Assembly: GCA_937926515.1 (NCBI GenBank) | Contig: CALAZZ010000147.1 | Span: 1 to 64,000 of the forward strand | Origin: an uncultured Bacteroidales bacterium | GTDB taxonomy: Bacteria > Bacteroidota > Bacteroidia > Bacteroidales > F082 | Direction: 5' to 3' | Length of the DNA: 64,000 bases | Shown: in pieces, positions 55,154 to 64,000 of the stretch | Layout of the letters: the number at the start of each line of letters is the position of its first letter | Numbering within the stretch: position 1 is the stretch's first letter | Notes under the pieces: model-generated | Told to the model about the DNA's origin: nothing | The model's input: only the letters and a program-made list of their open reading frames with translations | Databases searched by the model: none | Translations under genes and position numbers: made by a program

Positions 55154-55582
55154 ATGATCAATCCCAACAGTAGTATTTCTGAACTCAATGCCATGAATCG
55201 AAACACCCTAATGGAGCAGCTGGGCATCGAGTATCTCGAGGTGAAAGAAGGCTATGTAGCTGCGCGCATGCCTGTGAATGAGCGTACAAAACAGCCCATG
55301 GGCATCCTTCATGGCGGAAGCAGCCTGGCGCTTGCCGAAACAGTGGGCAGCCTGGGTTCAGCTTTTATTGTTGACCTTGATAAAAACGATGTTCGCGGTT
55401 CGCATATGAGTGCCAATCATGTGCGGGCTGCAAAAAATGGTTGGGTTTTTGCCAAGGCAAACATCATTCATCGTGGTCGAAATACCCATGTGTGGAACAT
55501 AGATATTGAAGATGAGGATGGCCTGCTGGTTTCAACTTGCCGCCTGACGAATTTCATCATTGCCAAACCCAATGGCCTTTAA
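55154..55582 (+). CDS. menI: Hotdog thioesterase, probable DHNA-CoA hydrolase (MenI)
   Basis: The 142-residue hotdog protein matches the YdiI/MenI family: QPMGILHGGSSLALAETVGSLGSA with the catalytic Glu in LAE, then a SANHVRAAKNGWV segment and HVWNIDIEDEDG. In this family the enzyme frees 1,4-dihydroxy-2-naphthoate from its CoA ester. Position as first gene of the men cluster, 3 bases before menF, supports that role; a different acyl-CoA substrate remains possible. Confidence 0.82.
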   Translation: MINPNSSISELNAMNRNTLMEQLGIEYLEVKEGYVAARMPVNERTKQPMGILHGGSSLALAETVGSLGSAFIVDLDKNDVRGSHMSANHVRAAKNGWVFAKANIIHRGRNTHVWNIDIEDEDGLLVSTCRLTNFIIAKPNGL

Positions 55583-55585
55583 GCA

Positions 55586-56665
55586 ATGTACCTGATCGAC
55601 TTTATCGCCGGCTTGCAAAGCCAAAACACTCCATTTGTGAGCTACCGCCTGCCACATTCACAACAGCCGGTAACACTAGCCGGAGGTAAATTTATTGCTG
55701 AACGAAAAAAGGCCGGTACAAGCTGTTTCGTATTGGCACCTTTTCATCCTCATGCATCGCTGCCTGTCAGGTTTTATCAGCCCGTGGCTGAGCTGCAGGG
55801 ATGGGATATATCAATCGACCCGAAAACAATTGCAAGCCATAAAACAACCTTGGCCAGCCATCAAATAACAGCTGTGTCAACTGATTTTTCTGAGTATAGC
55901 AAGCAATTTAGGGGGTTAATGAAGCAACTTAAAAGCGGGAGGCTTCAGAAAGCAGTGCTTTCACGTGTGATTAAGACGCAGCTTGGTTCAACACTTTCGG
56001 CAACTGCTTTATTTGAAAAATTGGAAAAAAAGTACCCAAGTGCTTTTGTCTACCTGTTTTTTGATGGAAGTGGCAGTTTATGGTTGGGCGCAACACCTGA
56101 ATTGTTGTTGAACACTGACAGGAAAACCGGCCGAACTGTTGCCCTGGCAGGCACACAACACATTGGCACACTAAATCCTGATATCTTAAACTGGGGAGAT
56201 AAGGAAAGAAGTGAACAACAATTTGTGGTGGAATATATCAAAGACAGGTTAAGCATAGCCGGCATCAAAGATATATCTATTGGAGAGGCCAGGACTATTG
56301 CAGCAGGAAAGATCGCGCATTTGCAAACTGACTTTTCGTTTAAGTTAGGTGATGGCACAGAACCACTTGACCTGGCACTGATGCTTCATCCAACACCGGC
56401 AGTATGTGGCATGCCTGCACAGGAAGCATTCGATACAATTATTAGTACAGAGAAGCATGACCGGGAATATTACACCGGCTTTTTAGGCCCGATTCAAAAC
56501 AATGGGCAGACCCATTTGTTTGTTAACCTAAGGTGCATGAAAATAGTAGGAACCACTGCGGTTATATATGTTGGAGGCGGACTAACAGCTGGTTCTGAAT
56601 TGAAAAAGGAATGGGAAGAAACACAGCTAAAAGCACAAACATTGCTTGCTGTTATTCAGGAATAA
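55586..56665 (+). CDS. menF: Isochorismate synthase
   Basis: The 359-residue chorismate-binding enzyme isomerises chorismate to isochorismate, the entry to menaquinone. Conserved parts include LKSGRLQKAVLSRVI, FLFFDGSGSLWLGATPELLL-like region, LAGTQ, and the C-terminal EKHDREYYTGFLGP and VGGGLTAGSELKKEWEET. It is shorter than E. coli MenF because the N-terminal region is compact. menD follows with a 14-base gap. Confidence 0.93.
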   Translation: MYLIDFIAGLQSQNTPFVSYRLPHSQQPVTLAGGKFIAERKKAGTSCFVLAPFHPHASLPVRFYQPVAELQGWDISIDPKTIASHKTTLASHQITAVSTDFSEYSKQFRGLMKQLKSGRLQKAVLSRVIKTQLGSTLSATALFEKLEKKYPSAFVYLFFDGSGSLWLGATPELLLNTDRKTGRTVALAGTQHIGTLNPDILNWGDKERSEQQFVVEYIKDRLSIAGIKDISIGEARTIAAGKIAHLQTDFSFKLGDGTEPLDLALMLHPTPAVCGMPAQEAFDTIISTEKHDREYYTGFLGPIQNNGQTHLFVNLRCMKIVGTTAVIYVGGGLTAGSELKKEWEETQLKAQTLLAVIQE

Positions 56666-56679
56666 ATCAAGACCTTTGC

Positions 56680-58362
56680 ATGATGTTAAACGATAAAACC
56701 GGTTTGGGTCATTTGACCGAAATACTCATTCAACGTGGAATCACTGAGCTGATCATATCTCCCGGATCACGCAATGCACCCATAGTCACTGAGTTCTGCA
56801 AACGACCTGAATTCAATTGCCTCACCATAGTGGACGAAAGGAGTGCTGCTTTTTTTGCTCTTGGGATGGCACAACAACTAAGAAAACCTGTGGTTATTGC
56901 ATGTACATCAGGCTCTGCAGCACTGAATTATGCGCCTGCCATTGCCGAAGCCTATTATCAACAGGTTCCTTTGCTGGTATTGACTGCTGACAGGCCGGCA
57001 GAGTGGATTGATCAGGGAGATGGTCAAACCATCCGCCAAAAAGATGTATATGCCAACTATATCAAGAAAAGTGTACAGCTTCCTCAATCACTGAAGTACC
57101 AAAATGATCTGTCATACAGCAACAGGCTTATTTCTGAAGCACTGAATGCCTGTGTTTATCCAACTCCCGGTCCGGTGCATATCAACCTTCCATTCACTGA
57201 GCCTTTATACGGTTTTGACAGTGCAACTTCCGTAAGGCCAAAAGATTTCACCATCACTCAGGCGACAAATTTTCTTCCAAAGGAAGTTCTTGACGCCCTG
57301 ATAAATGAGTGGAATCAATCAGGAAATAAGCTGATCCTGGCCGGACAGATGCATCCCAATAGTGAATTGGAAAAGCAACTTGTCCAACTCAGCGAAAAGC
57401 ATGATGTGGTTGTGATGAGTGAGACGACATCAAATGTTTCTCATGAGAGTTTTATCATGCATATTGACCGCACATTAAGTGCCATGTCCGGAGAAAAAAC
57501 ACCTTATATTCCTGATTTGCTCATCACAATCGGAGGTACTATCGTATCAAAACGCATCAAAGCGGAATTCCGCCAGGCAGGTATTAAAAAACACTGGCAT
57601 GTTGATGTGGGGGCATTACCGATGGATACGTTTCAAAAGCTAAGCCGGATCATTCCAATCTTATCCACGGATTTATTTAGCCAGATGTTGCCTATGCTAC
57701 CAAGGCAAAATGCCCGGTTTACATCTTTATGGCATGCCCTTGATGCAAAGGCTAGAACAAACCACAAGAAATTCCTTCAGAACTGCGCTTATTCTGACCT
57801 TAAAATACTGGAACAGGTTTTCATGCATATTCCTCCAGGCTATGACATTCAGCTGGGCAATAGCACCCCGGTGAGGTATGCGCAATTATTTGACTTTAAA
57901 GAATCCTTTCGTTTTGACAGCAACAGGGGAACCAGTGGAATTGACGGAAGCTTATCCACTGCAGCAGGTGCAGCCTTTGCCTCAAACAGGCCAACGGTCA
58001 TGCTTACCGGCGACCTTGGATTTTTTTATGACTCGAATGCGCTGTGGAATAAACACTTACCCTCAAAGTTGAAAATTATTATTATTAACAATGAGGGAGG
58101 TAATATTTTTCGTTTTATTGAAGGACCTGACAGTACAGGTTTTATGGATGATTATTTCGAAGCACGTCATCGGACCTCAGCCAAGCATATCGCCCTTGCT
58201 TATGATATTGATTATATGGAGGTTTCAGATATGGAGGGGTTAAATAAGCAACTGACTCTTTTTTTCAGACCTAGTGAAAAAGCAGCCATCCTCGAAATAA
58301 ACAGTCCTGCAGAAGAGAATGCCAAGGTGCTCCGAAACTATTTCAAAGTGCTGGGTCAATAA
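56680..58362 (+). CDS. menD: SEPHCHC synthase MenD
   Basis: I start at 56680 (MMLNDKTGLGHLTE), 560 residues, just after the menF stop; the longer frame begins inside menF. The thiamine-diphosphate enzyme adds 2-oxoglutarate to isochorismate. Typical parts are the N-terminal ISPGSRNAPI, VDERSAAFFALGMAQ, CTSGSAALNYAPAIAEAYYQ, and the ThDP-binding GDLGFFYDSNALWN...NNEGGNIF. Its end overlaps the convergent nuclease gene by 7 bases. Confidence 0.95.
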   Translation: MMLNDKTGLGHLTEILIQRGITELIISPGSRNAPIVTEFCKRPEFNCLTIVDERSAAFFALGMAQQLRKPVVIACTSGSAALNYAPAIAEAYYQQVPLLVLTADRPAEWIDQGDGQTIRQKDVYANYIKKSVQLPQSLKYQNDLSYSNRLISEALNACVYPTPGPVHINLPFTEPLYGFDSATSVRPKDFTITQATNFLPKEVLDALINEWNQSGNKLILAGQMHPNSELEKQLVQLSEKHDVVVMSETTSNVSHESFIMHIDRTLSAMSGEKTPYIPDLLITIGGTIVSKRIKAEFRQAGIKKHWHVDVGALPMDTFQKLSRIIPILSTDLFSQMLPMLPRQNARFTSLWHALDAKARTNHKKFLQNCAYSDLKILEQVFMHIPPGYDIQLGNSTPVRYAQLFDFKESFRFDSNRGTSGIDGSLSTAAGAAFASNRPTVMLTGDLGFFYDSNALWNKHLPSKLKIIIINNEGGNIFRFIEGPDSTGFMDDYFEARHRTSAKHIALAYDIDYMEVSDMEGLNKQLTLFFRPSEKAAILEINSPAEENAKVLRNYFKVLGQ

Positions 58363-59228
58363 TCTCGATCCAGCATTTTGATTGAATTTGAAATTGTGCT
58401 TAACTCATGTGCTTCGTTCATAACGGCCTTCACTTTGTTTTTATTCTTGAGCATTTTATGCAGGAGTGATTCATATTGTGCCAATTCAAAGCATAAAACA
58501 ATATTATTTTCCAGCAATTCTGATTTATATTTACGACTAAGCTCTGTCAATGCCGTTATGGGAAAAAGTCCTGCTTTTTCAACCATCTCTTTCAGGCCTC
58601 TGCTTTGGGGATAATCCCATCCAATAAGGCGCAAACCGACACATCGACCATAGTCAGCGGCATCGCTGGTAAAGCGCGTATTGGTGACCACCCAGCCTTC
58701 ATAGGTCATATCGTCCCTACCCTGTTCCTCCTGCCACACAGCAAGGAGGTCCTGAAAACGAGATTGGATATAAAGCGGCACATGCACATTGCTGACTTTC
58801 CCACGGGTATTGTGGTACTTGCATTCAACCATGATTTTTTTCTTTTCGTTGACTGCAATCACATCCACCTCATGCTGGACACATTTTCCCTTCATTTGCT
58901 GACTTACCTTTACCTGATAACCCATTCGTTTGAGAATCTCGCCTACAAAATGCTCGAACGGATAACCTGTGGGTCCCATCTGCATAATGGCATCTTTGAG
59001 GCTATATCGGGCAGCACTCAACTTTTCATACTTACGCAATAACCTAAAAGCCAATTGATAAATCTTTTTTGTGCTGATGCCATCGTATAAAAAATCCTTT
59101 ACTTCAAGTACAACTTTTTCAACCAATTTATCAGCTGCTCCTGAGCGCTTGAGTGAATGGCGCAACTTCTCTTCCGAAAATGGATGTTGTTCACCGGTTG
59201 CCTTTGTAACATTAGTCATTTGGGTCAT
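58356..59228 (-). CDS. ATP-cone/Mrr-type restriction endonuclease-like protein
   Basis: The 290-residue protein has an N-terminal ATP-cone (about 5-95; ATGEQHPFSEEKLRHSLKRSG, and the helix pair ending LRKYEKLSAARYSLK) followed by a PD-(D/E)xK nuclease domain of the Mrr/type IV type (HEVDVIAVNEKKKIMVECKYH: Asp, then E-x-K) and an extra C-terminal region. ATP-cones bind ATP or dATP, so nuclease activity may depend on nucleotide state. It is on the minus strand between menD and menB and overlaps the menD end. It has no methylase partner here. The target is unknown; defence is possible. Confidence 0.85.
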   Translation of the reverse strand: MTQMTNVTKATGEQHPFSEEKLRHSLKRSGAADKLVEKVVLEVKDFLYDGISTKKIYQLAFRLLRKYEKLSAARYSLKDAIMQMGPTGYPFEHFVGEILKRMGYQVKVSQQMKGKCVQHEVDVIAVNEKKKIMVECKYHNTRGKVSNVHVPLYIQSRFQDLLAVWQEEQGRDDMTYEGWVVTNTRFTSDAADYGRCVGLRLIGWDYPQSRGLKEMVEKAGLFPITALTELSRKYKSELLENNIVLCFELAQYESLLHKMLKNKNKVKAVMNEAHELSTISNSIKMLDRDY

Positions 59229-59374
59229 GGGTAATTGAGTTTAAAACCTTATAAAATTAAGGATATTATTTCACAGCTGTGACCTCATTCAATACAAGCC
59301 TGATAATTTCATAAATTCGCAAGCAGAAAAAAACATTTGATAGCCAATCCTTGTTGTCTAAAATAAAAAAAGCT

Positions 59375-60199
59375 ATGTCAGAGCAAAGAAAGTGGAAATC
59401 ACTAAAAAATTATAAAGACATTCGTTTCGAGCAATGGAACCATATTGCCAAGATCACTATAAATCGACCTGAGGTTCAAAATGCTTTCAGGCCGACCACC
59501 ACTTTTGAAATGGCTGATGCCTTGGATATTTGCCGGGAGGATCAGCAGATATACACCATCATACTGACAGGTGAAGGCGACAAGGCATTCTGCAGCGGTG
59601 GCGACCAGCAAGTTAAAGGACAGGGAGGCTATATTGATGAAGAGGGGATACCTCGTTTGAATGTGCTTGATGTTCAGCGCAAAATCAGGTCAATGCCTAA
59701 GCCCGTTGTGGCAATGGTAAATGGGTGGGCTGTAGGTGGAGGCCATGTGTTGCATGTGATCTGTGATCTGACCATCGCCTCTGAAAATGCACGTTTTGGT
59801 CAGGTGGGGCCCAAAGTAGGCAGTTTTGATGCTGGCTTGGGATCCTCATACCTGGCTAGCATCGTAGGTCAAAAAAAAGCACGTGAAATCTGGTTCCTAA
59901 ATCAGTTTTATTCAGCCAAAGAAGCACTGGAAATGGGCTTGGTGAATAAAGTGGTGCCCCTTGAAAAACTTGAAGATACAACGGTTGAATGGTGCCAGAT
60001 CATGATGAAACGCAGCCCGATGGCTTTACGAATGATCAAGTTGGGTTTGAATGCCGAGCTGGATGGACAAATTGGCCTTCAGGAATTTGCCGGAAATGCC
60101 ACACTGCTTTATTACCTGACTGAAGAAGCACAGGAAGGTAAACATGCTTTTTTGGAAAAACGAGATCCGGATTTTCATAAATACCCTAAGTTCCCTTAA
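59375..60199 (+). CDS. menB: 1,4-Dihydroxy-2-naphthoyl-CoA synthase
   Basis: I start at the ATG at 59375 ([13 protein letters not shown]), 274 residues, which matches MenB proteins. The frame opens 24 bases earlier. It is a crotonase-fold enzyme that closes the naphthoquinone ring of o-succinylbenzoyl-Co[41 protein letters not shown], and [18 protein letters not shown] are all MenB-type. It restarts the men cluster after the inserted nuclease gene; menA follows by 9 bases. Confidence 0.96.
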   Translation: MSEQRKWKSLKNYKDIRFEQWNHIAKITINRPEVQNAFRPTTTFEMADALDICREDQQIYTIILTGEGDKAFCSGGDQQVKGQGGYIDEEGIPRLNVLDVQRKIRSMPKPVVAMVNGWAVGGGHVLHVICDLTIASENARFGQVGPKVGSFDAGLGSSYLASIVGQKKAREIWFLNQFYSAKEALEMGLVNKVVPLEKLEDTTVEWCQIMMKRSPMALRMIKLGLNAELDGQIGLQEFAGNATLLYYLTEEAQEGKHAFLEKRDPDFHKYPKFP

Positions 60200-60208
60200 C
60201 AACAAGTT

Positions 60209-61108
60209 ATGCCAGGTATAAACTCATGGGTTAAAGCAGCACGGCTGCGTACGCTACCATTGGCATTGTCAAGCATTGCCATGGGTGGGTTTCTGGCTGC
60301 CAACCATCCCCGGTTTAATCTGACAGCTGTAATTTTGGCCGGGATTACTACTTTATTTTTGCAAATCTTATCCAATCTGGCAAATGATTATGGCGATTCC
60401 ATAAGTGGGGTTGACAGCACCAACCGAATCGGGCCTGCACGTACGGTTCAAAGTGGTGAAATCAGTCCACAGCAAATGAAGAAAGCTGTGCTTTTATTTG
60501 TTGTTCTCTCTCTTTTAAGCGGTTTGCTTTTAATCAATTATACCGTTGGTATATCTTCTGCCATATCTATTGTTTTTATTCTGTTAGGGATTGTGTCCAT
60601 TGCGGCAGCCATTAAATATACAGTGGGAAAAAACCCATACGGTTATGCCGGCTTAGGTGACTTATTTGTGTTCATCTTTTTTGGCTTGTTAGGTGTTTGT
60701 GGCACTTACTTCCTGGCTACCATAAATTGGGATTCAGCCGTTTTAATGCCTGCAGCAGCTATGGGATTATTGAGCACAGGCGTGTTGAACCTAAATAATA
60801 TGCGCGATGCTGCCAGTGATAAATTGAATGGAAAAAATACCATGGCAGTAAAAATCGGTGCAAGGGCTTCACTCATTTATCATACTTTCCTGGTCTTGTT
60901 TCCATTTTTACTCTTGTTTATCTATGTGATTTTACGTTATAACGCTTTCCAGTCTTATGCATTCTTGTTGCTATTGCCATTCTTTGTGCTGGATCTATGG
61001 AATATTTCCAACATTACAGATGCGCAAAAACTTGATCCTTTCCTTAAAAAACTAGCCATAAAAACCCTGTTGCTAACCTTGGTGTTCGGGCTGGGTATTA
61101 TGATTTGA
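60209..61108 (+). CDS. menA: 1,4-Dihydroxy-2-naphthoate polyprenyltransferase
   Basis: The 299-residue UbiA-type membrane enzyme attaches the prenyl tail to DHNA, giving demethylmenaquinone. The substrate-binding Asp motif NLANDYGDSISG and the second motif NNMRDAASD are present, with about eight helices. It starts MPGINSWVKAARLRTLPLA, as MenA proteins do. menC begins 1 base after its stop. Confidence 0.94.
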   Translation: MPGINSWVKAARLRTLPLALSSIAMGGFLAANHPRFNLTAVILAGITTLFLQILSNLANDYGDSISGVDSTNRIGPARTVQSGEISPQQMKKAVLLFVVLSLLSGLLLINYTVGISSAISIVFILLGIVSIAAAIKYTVGKNPYGYAGLGDLFVFIFFGLLGVCGTYFLATINWDSAVLMPAAAMGLLSTGVLNLNNMRDAASDKLNGKNTMAVKIGARASLIYHTFLVLFPFLLLFIYVILRYNAFQSYAFLLLLPFFVLDLWNISNITDAQKLDPFLKKLAIKTLLLTLVFGLGIMI

Positions 61109-61109
61109 A

Positions 61110-62156
61110 ATGAGAGCATCGATCATTCCATATAATCTAAAATTCAAACAGGCTGCCGGCACTTCCAGGGGTATCTTATACGAAAAGGAATCGTGGTTTA
61201 TTGTGCTTGAATCGAATGGCATAAGAGGAATAGGTGAATGCAGCCTGATACCAGGTTTGAGTCCCGAAAACAGGAATCTTTACGAATCAGAATTGGACTG
61301 GCTTGTTGAAAACACAAGCGCCATTGAGTCATGGTTAACTGTCAAAGGCAATTTATTTCCCTCTATTAAATTTGGTATTGAAACAGCCCTGGCCGACCTC
61401 AATTCGGGTGGTAAGCAGTTATTTGAACAGGATGAATTTACATCAGGTCGATCGGGCATTCCCATAAACGGGTTAATATGGATGGGTGATGCCAATTTCA
61501 TGAGAGACCAGGTTCGCACCAAAATTGAAGAAGGATTTCACTGTATTAAGATCAAGGTTGGTGCCATTGATTTTGAGGAAGAAATTTCTTTATTAAAGCT
61601 GATCAGAAAACAATTTGATGCCAAAACCATTGAGATACGCCTTGATGCCAATGGAGCATTCAATCCTAAGACAGCCATGGAGAAATTAAAGAGGTTATCG
61701 GAGTTTGAGATTCATTCCATAGAACAGCCTATTCGACCCGGCCAGATCGCATCGATGACTTCACTATCCGAAAAGAGCCCCATCCCTGTTGCCCTGGATG
61801 AGGAGCTTATCGGCCTGTATGACAAGAACAGGCAGTTCGAACTGCTAAACCTCATAAAGCCTGCATATATCATTCTGAAGCCAAGCCTTATAGGAGGATT
61901 GCAACAGGCCAACCAATGGATTGCATTAGCAGAAAGCCTTGATGTGGGGTGGTGGGCTACTTCAGCCCTGGAATCAAATATCGGCCTGAATGCAATAGCA
62001 CAATGGGCTTTCAGCACAAAAAACCCCATGCATCAGGGGCTTGGAACAGGACAGCTGTATACAAACAATTTTGCAAGCCCTTTAGAGATCCGTAATGGGT
62101 GTTTATATCACAACCCATCCGCATCCTGGAATCTTAAAATGCTGCAAACAGAATGA
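61110..62156 (+). CDS. menC: o-Succinylbenzoate synthase
   Basis: The 348-residue enolase-superfamily enzyme dehydrates SHCHC to o-succinylbenzoate. Visible catalytic parts are the KxK lysine (IKIKVGA), Asp in LDANGAF, Glu in SIEQPI, Asp in ALDEEL, and the later Lys in LKPSLIGG. Its stop overlaps the menE start by 4 bases (ATGA). Confidence 0.92.
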   Translation: MRASIIPYNLKFKQAAGTSRGILYEKESWFIVLESNGIRGIGECSLIPGLSPENRNLYESELDWLVENTSAIESWLTVKGNLFPSIKFGIETALADLNSGGKQLFEQDEFTSGRSGIPINGLIWMGDANFMRDQVRTKIEEGFHCIKIKVGAIDFEEEISLLKLIRKQFDAKTIEIRLDANGAFNPKTAMEKLKRLSEFEIHSIEQPIRPGQIASMTSLSEKSPIPVALDEELIGLYDKNRQFELLNLIKPAYIILKPSLIGGLQQANQWIALAESLDVGWWATSALESNIGLNAIAQWAFSTKNPMHQGLGTGQLYTNNFASPLEIRNGCLYHNPSASWNLKMLQTE

Positions 62157-63223
62157 ATAAGCTACCTGACAGATTGCTGCTAAACGGCGCATGGATTAGC
62201 AAGGAAGATATCGTGAATTTAAATCCATCTGGAGCGTCAGCAAAGGATCCACTGATCGGGAAAACCTTGAATTTTCTGCAGGAATGGTTTGATGATCAGG
62301 GAAAAATCCTGTTGAAGACTTCAGGTTCAACCGGGCATCCAAAACAAATACAGGTTGACAAGCAAAAAATGGTTTATAGTGCAGCTATGACCAATACTTT
62401 CTTTAACATAGATGAAAATCATAAAATTCTGCTCTGCTTATCACCCGAATTTATTGCTGGTAAAATGATGATCGTCAGAGCAATGCTTGCAGGAGCAGAA
62501 TTGGTTACCACCTCTGTTGACTCAAACCCTATCCGAACACTGAAGCAAGCAATAGATTTCTCAGCCATGGTACCACTTCAGCTTGCAAGCATCCTCAATG
62601 AAACGCCTGAGAAACTGAACCTAATCAAAAAACTGATCATTGGTGGAAGTGCCATCCCCCCATACCTGGAACAACAGATACAAAATGTACAAACAGATTG
62701 CTGGCACACCTATGGCATGACTGAAACCTTAAGCCATGTTGCACTCAGGAAAATGAATCGTGGCGATCGAAGCGATTATTTTGTTCCTCTAAAAGGCATT
62801 GACATAAGTGAAGATGAAAGAGGTTGCCTCATGATCACAATTCCATATTTAAGTGATCAGCCTATTGTAAGCAATGATGTTGTAGCGATCGAAAAGCAAG
62901 GTTTTAAAGTGTTGGGACGTTACGATGAAGTGATCATCACTGCAGGCTATAAAATTCATCCGGGTATTGTAGAGGATAAGCTCAGTCCCTTAATAAAACA
63001 GAAGTTCTTCATAGCACCGGAGATAAGCGTAATGGCAGGGCAACAGGTAATTCTTTTCATTGAAGACCAACTTACGATGTATGACCTTTTTATGCTCTGG
63101 GATAAGCTGGAAAAATGTTTGGAACCACATGAAATACCACGCAGGATCGTTGCGTGCGATCGGTTTCATTATTTACCAAGCGGTAAGCTTGACAAATTAA
63201 AAACCATTGAATCTTACGCTTGA
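62153..63223 (+). CDS. menE: o-Succinylbenzoate-CoA ligase
   Basis: The 356-residue acyl-adenylating enzyme activates o-succinylbenzoate with CoA. It has the AMP-binding P-loop KTSGSTGHPK, the GGSAIPP and TYGMTETLSHVALR segments, and the C-terminal GRYDEVIITAGYKIHPGIVED and SGKLDK. It is shorter than usual (450-500), as is common for Bacteroidota MenE, which lacks part of the N-terminal domain. It ends the men cluster. Confidence 0.92.
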   Translation: MNKLPDRLLLNGAWISKEDIVNLNPSGASAKDPLIGKTLNFLQEWFDDQGKILLKTSGSTGHPKQIQVDKQKMVYSAAMTNTFFNIDENHKILLCLSPEFIAGKMMIVRAMLAGAELVTTSVDSNPIRTLKQAIDFSAMVPLQLASILNETPEKLNLIKKLIIGGSAIPPYLEQQIQNVQTDCWHTYGMTETLSHVALRKMNRGDRSDYFVPLKGIDISEDERGCLMITIPYLSDQPIVSNDVVAIEKQGFKVLGRYDEVIITAGYKIHPGIVEDKLSPLIKQKFFIAPEISVMAGQQVILFIEDQLTMYDLFMLWDKLEKCLEPHEIPRRIVACDRFHYLPSGKLDKLKTIESYA

Positions 63224-63275
63224 AATCATCAATAACCAGAGCATAATAGAAAAAAGATTTTTCCCCGGCTTTTCC

Positions 63276-63283
63276 TACCTTTG
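63276..63283 (+). promoter_or_regulatory. Predicted -7 box for hutU
   Basis: TACCTTTG, 22 bases before the hutU ATG, so hutU has its own promoter after the men cluster. Confidence 0.5.
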
Positions 63284-63305
63284 CAACATACACAAACTTT
63301 GGAAG

Positions 63306-64000
63306 ATGAGCGTATTAAAAGAATTTCAACAATCTGTTTTACAGGGGATTCCCGAAACACTACCCAAACCAAAACCATTTGACCCCAGTCAGAACCATGC
63401 GCCGCGTCGAAAAGATATTTTATCATCTTCAGAGAAGCGATTGGCAGTAAAGAACGCATTGAGGTATTTCCCCGAAAAATTTCATGAGGTACTGGCACCT
63501 GAATTTGCCGAGGAGCTTAACACCTACGGCCGTATTTATATGTACCGGTTCAGGCCGGATTATAGGATACATGCGCGTAACATTGATGCTTTTCCGCATC
63601 AGTCAAAACAAGCTGCGGCAATCATGCTAATGCTTAGCAACAACCTGGATGATGCTGTAGCACAGCACCCACATGAGTTGATCACCTATGGAGGCAATGG
63701 GGCTGTGTTTCAAAACTGGGCACAATACCTCATTACCATGAAGTACCTGGCAACCATGACCGATGAACAGACCTTGGTGCTATATTCGGGGCACCCCATG
63801 GGTTTATTCCCATCGCATAAGGATGCACCCCGGGTAGTTGTCACTAATGGCATGGTCATCCCCAATTACTCCAAACAGGATGATTGGGAGCGATTCAATG
63901 CACTTGGCGTGTCACAATACGGCCAAATGACAGCCGGTTCGTTTATGTATATTGGCCCTCAGGGTATCGTACACGGCACTACAATAACGGTGCTCAATGC
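63306..64000 (+). CDS. hutU: Urocanate hydratase, N-terminal part (cut by window end)
   Basis: The frame opens at 63306 (MSVLKEFQQSVLQGIPETL) and runs off the right edge, so 231 residues are seen. HutU-type segments include ITYGGNGAVFQNWAQY, LVLYSGHPMGLFPSH and NYSKQDDWERFNALG. The enzyme converts urocanate to imidazolone propionate in histidine breakdown, using a tightly bound NAD. It has its own -7 box and probably starts a hut operon beyond the window. Confidence 0.93.
   Translation, partial: MSVLKEFQQSVLQGIPETLPKPKPFDPSQNHAPRRKDILSSSEKRLAVKNALRYFPEKFHEVLAPEFAEELNTYGRIYMYRFRPDYRIHARNIDAFPHQSKQAAAIMLMLSNNLDDAVAQHPHELITYGGNGAVFQNWAQYLITMKYLATMTDEQTLVLYSGHPMGLFPSHKDAPRVVVTNGMVIPNYSKQDDWERFNALGVSQYGQMTAGSFMYIGPQGIVHGTTITVLN

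Noticed and set aside
1..64000. tRNA, rRNA, riboswitch, CRISPR or insertion sequence
   Set aside because: I read the intergenic regions on both strands and found no cloverleaf, rRNA-like stretch, spaced direct-repeat array, terminal inverted repeats or transposase.

Overview
The window is a 64 kb piece of a Bacteroidota (Bacteroidetes) chromosome, probably a marine or anaerobic Bacteroidales/Marinilabiliales-type organism. The sequence evidence is: a SusC/SusD/SusE outer-membrane uptake locus; three proteins with type IX secretion (Por) C-terminal sorting domains; a two-component regulator-propeller sensor kinase; a lone b-type SdhC anchoring SdhA/SdhB; a cysteate synthase of the kind linked to sulfonolipids; and the Bacteroidetes promoter -7 element TAnnTTTG directly in front of many genes. 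No tRNA, rRNA, CRISPR array, prophage or insertion sequence was found. Everything looks chromosomal and mostly housekeeping. The taxon below phylum level is my inference.

Layout. 1-5 kb: a heptamer tandem repeat, a small YqaE/Pmp3 membrane protein, an outer-membrane-like protein, and a LytTR response regulator with its propeller-type histidine kinase. 5-9 kb: a 1211-residue T9SS-secreted protein with duplicated N-terminal modules, fibronectin III-like domains and a dockerin-like repeat. 9-17 kb: HydE hydrogenase maturase, DUF6356, cysteate synthase, small conserved proteins, then a three-gene operon (membrane protein, HTH regulator, unusual duplicated class V aminotransferase). 17-23 kb: a lipoprotein form of inorganic pyrophosphatase, a T9SS serine hydrolase, an ECF sigma/anti-sigma/Spy-like operon, a lipoprotein and a leucine-rich repeat protein. 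23-35 kb: dxs, pgk, a beta-helix T9SS protein, sdhCAB and two M24 aminopeptidases. 35-43 kb: ArsR regulator, heptose-1-P adenylyltransferase domain protein, flippase-like protein, panD, panC, thioredoxin-like protein, ZupT, cytochrome bd (cydAB). 43-47 kb: OmpR-type two-component system, a tiny Lys/Cys-rich exported peptide, and an OsmC/thioesterase/lipoprotein operon. 47-54 kb: susE-like, susD, susC and a divergent LacI regulator. 54-63 kb: tatC and a menaquinone cluster (menI-like, menF, menD, menB, menA, menC, menE) interrupted by a reverse-strand ATP-cone/Mrr-type nuclease. The window ends inside hutU (urocanate hydratase).

Together these genes describe a respiring Bacteroidota cell: menaquinone made by the men cluster would carry electrons between SdhCAB and cytochrome bd. 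HydE hints at an [FeFe]-hydrogenase elsewhere in the genome, so the cell is probably facultative or microaerobic. The SusCDE locus imports a glycan but carries no glycoside hydrolase here.

I did not find a clearly new multi-gene system. The most unusual items are the aminotransferase with a second, gutted N-terminal copy in an operon with strong Shine-Dalgarno sites, the catalytically complete but lipidated pyrophosphatase, the dockerin module next to a T9SS sorting domain, the ATP-cone nuclease inside the men cluster, and the Lys/Cys-rich exported peptide divergent from a sensor kinase.
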